From contig CAIVHI010000409.1 of assembly GCA_903905685.1 (NCBI GenBank), positions 1 to 20,119 of the forward strand: a stretch of DNA of 20,119 nt, read 5' to 3'. The notes under the pieces are model-generated. The model was not told the origin of the DNA. It did no database searches and was given only the letters and a program-made list of their open reading frames with translations. This document shows, one piece after another, positions 16,618 through 20,119 of the stretch. The first letter of the stretch is position 1; each line of letters begins with the position of its first letter. Source of the stretch: an uncultured Bacteroidota bacterium. GTDB taxonomy: Bacteria > Bacteroidota > Bacteroidia > Chitinophagales > Chitinophagaceae. The translations under genes were made by a program, and so were the position numbers.

Positions 16618-17499
16618 ATGTTTAGGAACCTGAATTTCTCCAAGTGGATAGCCGTCACAGTTCTTTGCACCACAATGTTTGCCTGCCGCAATGCCCGTGT
16701 GCATGAAAAACCGGAATGGTCCAAATATTTCGAAGCCTATGGCATTTCCAAGGCCAATTCCTGCTTCGAAATCAACGACCACAACCATGAGTCGGTATAT
16801 TATTACAACCTCGACCGCTGTTCCACACGGTTTCTACCGGCATCCACTTTCAAGATTTTCAACTCCTTGGCCGCGTTGGAGTCCGCTGTCGCGTCCGACG
16901 ACCAGCTCGTAATAAAATGGGACAGCGTGCCGCGCCGTCCGGAGTGGGATAAAGCCATGACCATGAACGAGGCTTTCAAGGTGAGCTGCGTGCCCTACTA
17001 TCAGGAAATAGCCCGCAGGGTAGGCCCCATTAAAATGCAACATTACCTCGACACTGTAAAGTATGGCAACATGAATATGGGGGGCAGCATCGACAATTTT
17101 TGGTTGAACGACTCCCTGAAAATATCGGCCGACGAGCAAATAGGGTTCCTGAAGCGCCTCTACTTTTGCGAACTTCCGATGTCCGAACGCTCCCAACGGA
17201 TAGTGAAAGTCATGATGCTGCAAGAACAGACGCCCGAGTACAACCTATACTACAAAACGGGAACTGCCAAGGTAGGCAACCGCCACATCTATATGATATG
17301 CGGTTTTGCCGAGAGAATCCAGAAAGTGAAAGAACCCAAAGAGTCGATGAACAAGTCTGACGAACGCTACTATCCGTACTTCTTCATGGAAAACTTCGAA
17401 GTACCTGCCGATGCCGAGCAGGGTAAAGACTGGTCGCAAGTCCGCATAAGCATCTTGCGAGACCTGCTGAAGGACGCCGATGTATTGCCGAAGAAGTAG
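16618..17499 (+). CDS. Class D beta-lactamase-like lipoprotein
   Basis: Class D (OXA-type) serine beta-lactamases hydrolyse penicillins and often oxacillin or carbapenems in the periplasm. The protein of 293 residues has all main motifs: Ser76-Thr-Phe-Lys79 in PASTFKIFNSL, Ser123-Cys-Val125, Tyr149-Gly-Asn151 and Lys213-Thr-Gly215. The GxxxxFW segment (155-162) after YGN is also present. A lipoprotein signal peptide (MFRNLNFSKWIAVTVLCTTM) with Cys23 in MFACR suggests a membrane-anchored enzyme. I chose the ATG at 16618, 31 codons inside the longest frame, because it begins the signal peptide and sits just after the -7 element. The region after KTG (about 220-262) is longer and more charged than in typical OXA enzymes. 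Activity is not certain, because BlaR/MecR-like sensor domains share these motifs, but no transmembrane sensor part is present. Confidence 0.85.
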   Translation: MFRNLNFSKWIAVTVLCTTMFACRNARVHEKPEWSKYFEAYGISKANSCFEINDHNHESVYYYNLDRCSTRFLPASTFKIFNSLAALESAVASDDQLVIKWDSVPRRPEWDKAMTMNEAFKVSCVPYYQEIARRVGPIKMQHYLDTVKYGNMNMGGSIDNFWLNDSLKISADEQIGFLKRLYFCELPMSERSQRIVKVMMLQEQTPEYNLYYKTGTAKVGNRHIYMICGFAERIQKVKEPKESMNKSDERYYPYFFMENFEVPADAEQGKDWSQVRISILRDLLKDADVLPKK

Positions 17500-17544
17500 G
17501 TTGCCCAAAAACACCGTATATTTAAGTCTTCATTTTCAACCGAT

Positions 17545-17994
17545 ATGACAACGATTTTTGAACCGGCAACACTACAGTCGCTGCTGTGGCGGATAGAAAA
17601 GCTCACTCCCAATTCGCAGGGGCTTTGGGGCAAGATGAATGCAGGGCAAATGATGGCCCATTGCTCAGCCGTATTGGAAATAGCCCTGAGCGACAAGCAG
17701 GTGAAGCGCGAAATCATGGCCCTCATTTTCGGCAAAATGGCCAAGAATATGATCATCAGCGACAAGCCTTTCAAAAAGAACCTGCCTACCGACAAGAATT
17801 TCCTCGTGACCAATCCGGTAGACTTCGACCGCGAAAAAACACGGTTTATTGAATTGCTGACGAAATTTTCGACGGGGGGCGCTGAGCCACTCCACAACAA
17901 AATGCACCCATTCTTCGGCAAAATGACTGCCGATGAGTGGAGTGCTTCGCAACTCAAACACATAGACCACCACCTCAGGCAATTTGGCGCCTAA
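17545..17994 (+). CDS. DUF1569 protein (DinB-like four-helix fold)
   Basis: The 149-residue protein is mostly helical and matches the DUF1569 group, relatives of the DinB/YfiT metal-binding four-helix-bundle family of unclear biochemical role. The metal-site His residues are seen as His39 in KMNAGQMMAHCSAV and His139 and His142/143 in QLKHIDHHLRQFG. KMNAGQMMAHC and HPFFGKMTADEW are hallmark segments of the group. It is cytoplasmic, with no signal peptide. The ATG at 17545 is the first in the frame, 45 bases after the beta-lactamase-like stop; a weak TATATTTA lies at 17517-17524, so the gene may have its own promoter or be read through. Confidence 0.85.
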   Translation: MTTIFEPATLQSLLWRIEKLTPNSQGLWGKMNAGQMMAHCSAVLEIALSDKQVKREIMALIFGKMAKNMIISDKPFKKNLPTDKNFLVTNPVDFDREKTRFIELLTKFSTGGAEPLHNKMHPFFGKMTADEWSASQLKHIDHHLRQFGA

Positions 17995-18124
17995 CCACCG
18001 GCAAGCAACGTTAGTGCACATCAAACACCCCACTCCCACAAGACGGCGTCCACGTATCAGCCCCCGGTTTTCACCTGCTATCACCCTTTACAGGGTTACT
18101 TTTTTCAACTAACAGTATTAATAA

Positions 18125-18703
18125 GTGCAAACACCGTTACAGTCCGACGAACAGTTGCTTGCGGCCCTTGCCCGGGGCGATAGGCACGCAACATCGGTAT
18201 TGTACAAAAAAAACTATCCCATTGTTCGTGGTTGGATGGTGAAGGGTGGTGCAGATGAAGCCGACGTCTCGGACATTTTTCAGGAAGCCATGGTAGTGCT
18301 TTATGAAAAAGCAGGAGAACCCGGTTTCAAAATGACCTGCAGCATAGGTACTTACCTGTTTGCAGTGAGTAAAAACCTGTGGTACAAGAAATTGGAAAAA
18401 CAGGGGAGGCAACCCGGAATAATCTCCGACGACGGCAACTTCTTGGAGGAGACATTGACGGATACCGAAACCGATGTGGATGCACACCGGGAAAAAGAAA
18501 ACCATTTCCTGATGCTCGACAGGGCTCTGGAACAAATAGGTGAACCCTGTAGGTCGCTGCTTAAAGCATACTACCACCACGACAGGAACATGCAGGAAAT
18601 TGCAGCGGAATTTGGCTACACCAATTCGGAAAACGCCAAAAACCAAAAGTATAAATGTCTGACGCGGTTGAAAAAGCTGTTTTTCACCATGCAGACTCCA
18701 TAA
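18125..18703 (+). CDS. ECF-type sigma-70 family RNA polymerase sigma factor
   Basis: This 192-residue protein directs RNA polymerase to a regulon, probably its own operon included. Region 2 spans about 24-92, with the DVSDIFQEAMVVLYEK core-binding helix and YLFAVSKNLWYKKLEK for -10 recognition; region 4 spans about 128-186, with a helix-turn-helix (MQEIAAEFGYTNSENAKNQKYKCLTRLKKLF). The NSENAKNQKYKC pattern is typical of Bacteroidota ECF factors. Translation is read from GTG at 18125-18127; no ATG fits before region 2. Upstream, CCCTTTACAGGG (18085-18096) and TACTTTTT (18097-18104) may be a promoter, possibly autoregulated. The next gene starts 11 bases after the stop and encodes a membrane protein with an anti-sigma-like N-terminus, so the two form one unit. 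Confidence 0.9.
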   Translation: MQTPLQSDEQLLAALARGDRHATSVLYKKNYPIVRGWMVKGGADEADVSDIFQEAMVVLYEKAGEPGFKMTCSIGTYLFAVSKNLWYKKLEKQGRQPGIISDDGNFLEETLTDTETDVDAHREKENHFLMLDRALEQIGEPCRSLLKAYYHHDRNMQEIAAEFGYTNSENAKNQKYKCLTRLKKLFFTMQTP

Positions 18704-18714
18704 AAAGAATTGAT

Positions 18715-19806
18715 ATGGCACAAGAGACCAGTATTTGGGAAATAGCGGAGTCTTATTTGGACGGTACCATGCCGCTAACCGAAAGGGCCAAACTCCAAGA
18801 AAGACTGACTGCCGATGCGGAGTTCGCAAAGGAATTTGAAAGCACCCTTGCCGTAACCCGCGGCCTCCGCGATATGCAGAAGCATGCCGCATTCCGCAGC
18901 ACCCTGAAAGATATCCATGCAGAACGTGAACCGGTGAAGAATACTTTCAAGAAAATAATGGCACTCCCCCGTGAGTTTTGGCGCACGGGTGCGGTTGCCG
19001 CCTCTGTTGCGGTACTTACATCCACCATCACCATATGGAGCGTAAGCCCATCCATAAAAAAGAACGATTCCCGATACAACACCATCAGCCGTGAAGTAGA
19101 GCACATCAAAAAAGGCTTGAAAACCAATACGGACGAAATCGAAAACATCAAAAAAACGACCACTCCCGTTCCGTCTTCCACTGAGGTACGGTATACCGGC
19201 ACCGGATTTGCCATCACCAACGATGGCTATTTCGTGACGGCTTGGCACGTGGTGAATCAGGGTAATTTCGATTCGGTTTACATCCTCACCAACAACAACG
19301 AATATTTCAAGGCTTCGCTCATCAGGCACGATGACAAAGCCGATATCGCCATCCTGAAGGTGGACAAAAAGAATTTCAAATTCTCGAAGACGGATATTCC
19401 GTATTCCATTGCAGCCAATAAAGCATCTATAGGTACCGGCATATTTACGCTGGGCTATCCTAAAGACGATGAGGTGTATAGCGAAGGCTACATCAGCTCC
19501 AGAAACGGATACCAGGACAACGATATGCAGTACACCTTGGAGTTGCCTGCGGCTCATGGTCAAAGCGGCTCGCCGGTTTTGAATGCAGGTGGCGAGGTGA
19601 TAGGTATGCTCACCGCAGTGGGCAGCCAGGGCGAGGCCAACACTTATGCGGTAAGCTCGGGTGCAGTTGTAGCCCTGGCCGAAGACACCCCCAACCTCAA
19701 CAAACTCATGGCCCACCGCACCAACAAACTGCGCAAACTGAGCCGCGAACAACAAATAGCCAAATTGGAAGCCTGCACATTCTCGGTAAAGGTTTTCAAG
19801 AAGTAA
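18715..19806 (+). CDS. Anti-sigma-like, single-span, periplasmic trypsin-like protease fusion
   Basis: The 363-residue protein has three parts. The first, about 1-88, is cytoplasmic and helical (IWEIAESYLDGTMPLTERAK, then LTADAEFAKEFE), which resembles the start of Bacteroidota anti-sigma factors. A membrane span follows at about 91-110 (TGAVAASVAVLTSTITIWSV), then a helical linker, probably coiled coil, at 115-148. The third part, about 155-325, is a trypsin-like S1C domain with His178 in TAWHVV, Asp210 in KADIAILKV and Ser285 in GQSGSPV, all in place, plus TLGYPK. There is no PDZ domain. The frame opens 20 codons earlier at 18655, overlapping the sigma gene; I chose ATG at 18715, 11 bases after the sigma stop. 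It probably holds the sigma factor at the membrane and senses periplasmic conditions through its own protease domain. Binding and release are inferred. A strong terminator follows at 19840. Confidence 0.85.
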   Translation: MAQETSIWEIAESYLDGTMPLTERAKLQERLTADAEFAKEFESTLAVTRGLRDMQKHAAFRSTLKDIHAEREPVKNTFKKIMALPREFWRTGAVAASVAVLTSTITIWSVSPSIKKNDSRYNTISREVEHIKKGLKTNTDEIENIKKTTTPVPSSTEVRYTGTGFAITNDGYFVTAWHVVNQGNFDSVYILTNNNEYFKASLIRHDDKADIAILKVDKKNFKFSKTDIPYSIAANKASIGTGIFTLGYPKDDEVYSEGYISSRNGYQDNDMQYTLELPAAHGQSGSPVLNAGGEVIGMLTAVGSQGEANTYAVSSGAVVALAEDTPNLNKLMAHRTNKLRKLSREQQIAKLEACTFSVKVFKK

Positions 19807-19839
19807 TACAGCCGGCCGGGGCAACCCAACAGGCTTCGT

Positions 19840-19878
19840 AACGATTAGGGCCCATTATTGATGGGCCCTAATCGTTTT
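19840..19878. terminator. Strong, probably bidirectional terminator
   Basis: A perfect 16-bp stem joins 19840-19855 with 19861-19876 (arm AACGATTAGGGCCCAT) around a 5-base TATTG loop, followed by TT to make TTTT at 19875-19878. It ends the sigma/protease transcript. The stem itself is not followed by a T run on the - strand, so activity in that direction is less certain. A second, shorter stem (19888-19893 with 19899-19904) lies just after it. Confidence 0.8.
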
Positions 19879-20057
19879 ACCCCCGAGCCCGGCCTGACGC
19901 CGGGAAAAACTTGGGCCTAACCTACGTAGGCGGTCCGCCACAAAGCATTGAAGGACAACCCGCGCTTCGCAAAAGGCACCCAAAAAAGATTTCGGCCGCT
20001 TTTGAAAAAAAAATGCACTTGTGGATAAAAAAAATTTCGAAATTGACGATGGCAAAA

Positions 20058-20088
20058 TTGGAAGTTATTGATTTTCTACATAAATTTG
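20058..20088 (+). promoter_or_regulatory. Promoter for the gene at the right edge
   Basis: TTG at 20058-20060 and TAAATTTG at 20081-20088 match the Bacteroidota -33 and -7 elements with a 20-base spacer. The ATG at 20105 follows 16 bases after the -7 element. The 19879-20057 stretch before it shows no gene; it holds the palindrome CCTACGTAGG at about 19921-19930. Confidence 0.65.
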
Positions 20089-20104
20089 CCGCAAATTCAA
20101 AAAA

Positions 20105-20119
20105 ATGAAAAAAATATTC
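20105..20119 (+). CDS. Start of a gene cut by the window edge
   Basis: ATG AAA AAA ATA TTC gives MKKIF, a typical start of a signal peptide, 16 bases after a good promoter. Only five codons are visible, so no function can be given. Confidence 0.5.

Noticed and set aside
18655..18714. Start of the protease-fusion gene inside the sigma gene (ATG-equivalent at 18655)
   Set aside because: The extension overlaps sigma-factor region 4 coding sequence in another frame and shows no meaningful residues; ATG at 18715 is 11 bases after the sigma stop.
18775..19824. Long - strand frame of 349 codons
   Set aside because: It is antisense to the protease fusion, whose catalytic triad and linker are in frame on the + strand.
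1..20119. CRISPR arrays, tRNA or rRNA genes, insertion sequences, phage genes
   Set aside because: No regularly spaced repeats, no cloverleaf or rRNA-like segments and no transposase, integrase or phage structural motifs were seen on either strand.

Overview
The window is a chromosomal segment of a Bacteroidota bacterium, probably of the Chitinophagales/Sphingobacteriales type, with mid GC content. The sequence signs are Bacteroidota -7 promoter elements (TAnnTTTG), starts without Shine-Dalgarno sequences, a type IX secretion (T9SS) C-terminal sorting domain, a C-terminally tailed trypsin-like protein encoded beside an ECF sigma factor, and a LpxB/pirin/KdpA/FtsY gene set that all reads as Bacteroidota.

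Layout. Positions 1-110 hold the tail of a + strand gene and its terminator. Positions 107-3789 are all on the - strand: a small unknown protein behind an acyl-CoA desaturase (membrane lipid unsaturation), then lpxB (lipid A) behind a small membrane protein and a pirin. A gene-free 546-bp gap follows, carrying two adjacent palindromes. Positions 4336-7382 (+) hold an outer-membrane beta-barrel porin broken by one frameshift, then kdpA; no kdpB, kdpC or kdpD is present. Positions 7562-10670 (+) hold phosphatidylserine decarboxylase, a DegP/HtrA protease with a good promoter, and a two-TM PH-domain protein. Positions 10762-16434 (-) hold an RlmI-like rRNA methyltransferase, ftsY, a large T9SS-secreted Asp-box/beta-propeller protein and a small secreted unknown. 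Positions 16618-19806 (+) hold a lipoprotein class D beta-lactamase-like protein, a DUF1569/DinB-like protein, and a two-gene unit of ECF sigma factor plus membrane protein. The window closes with a strong bidirectional terminator, a promoter and the first codons of another gene.

Theme. Much of the content concerns the cell envelope: fatty acid desaturation, lipid A, phosphatidylethanolamine, a porin, periplasmic proteolysis, protein targeting (FtsY) and T9SS export. The most unusual item is the sigma-factor unit at 18125-19806. Its second protein joins an anti-sigma-like cytoplasmic part, one membrane span and a periplasmic trypsin-like protease with an intact His-Asp-Ser triad, which suggests a self-contained envelope-sensing switch. 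Second is the orphan kdpA with unusual selectivity-filter residues next to a frameshifted porin. A third pattern is that several genes carry the -7 promoter element only 4-6 bases before ATG, predicting leaderless mRNAs.
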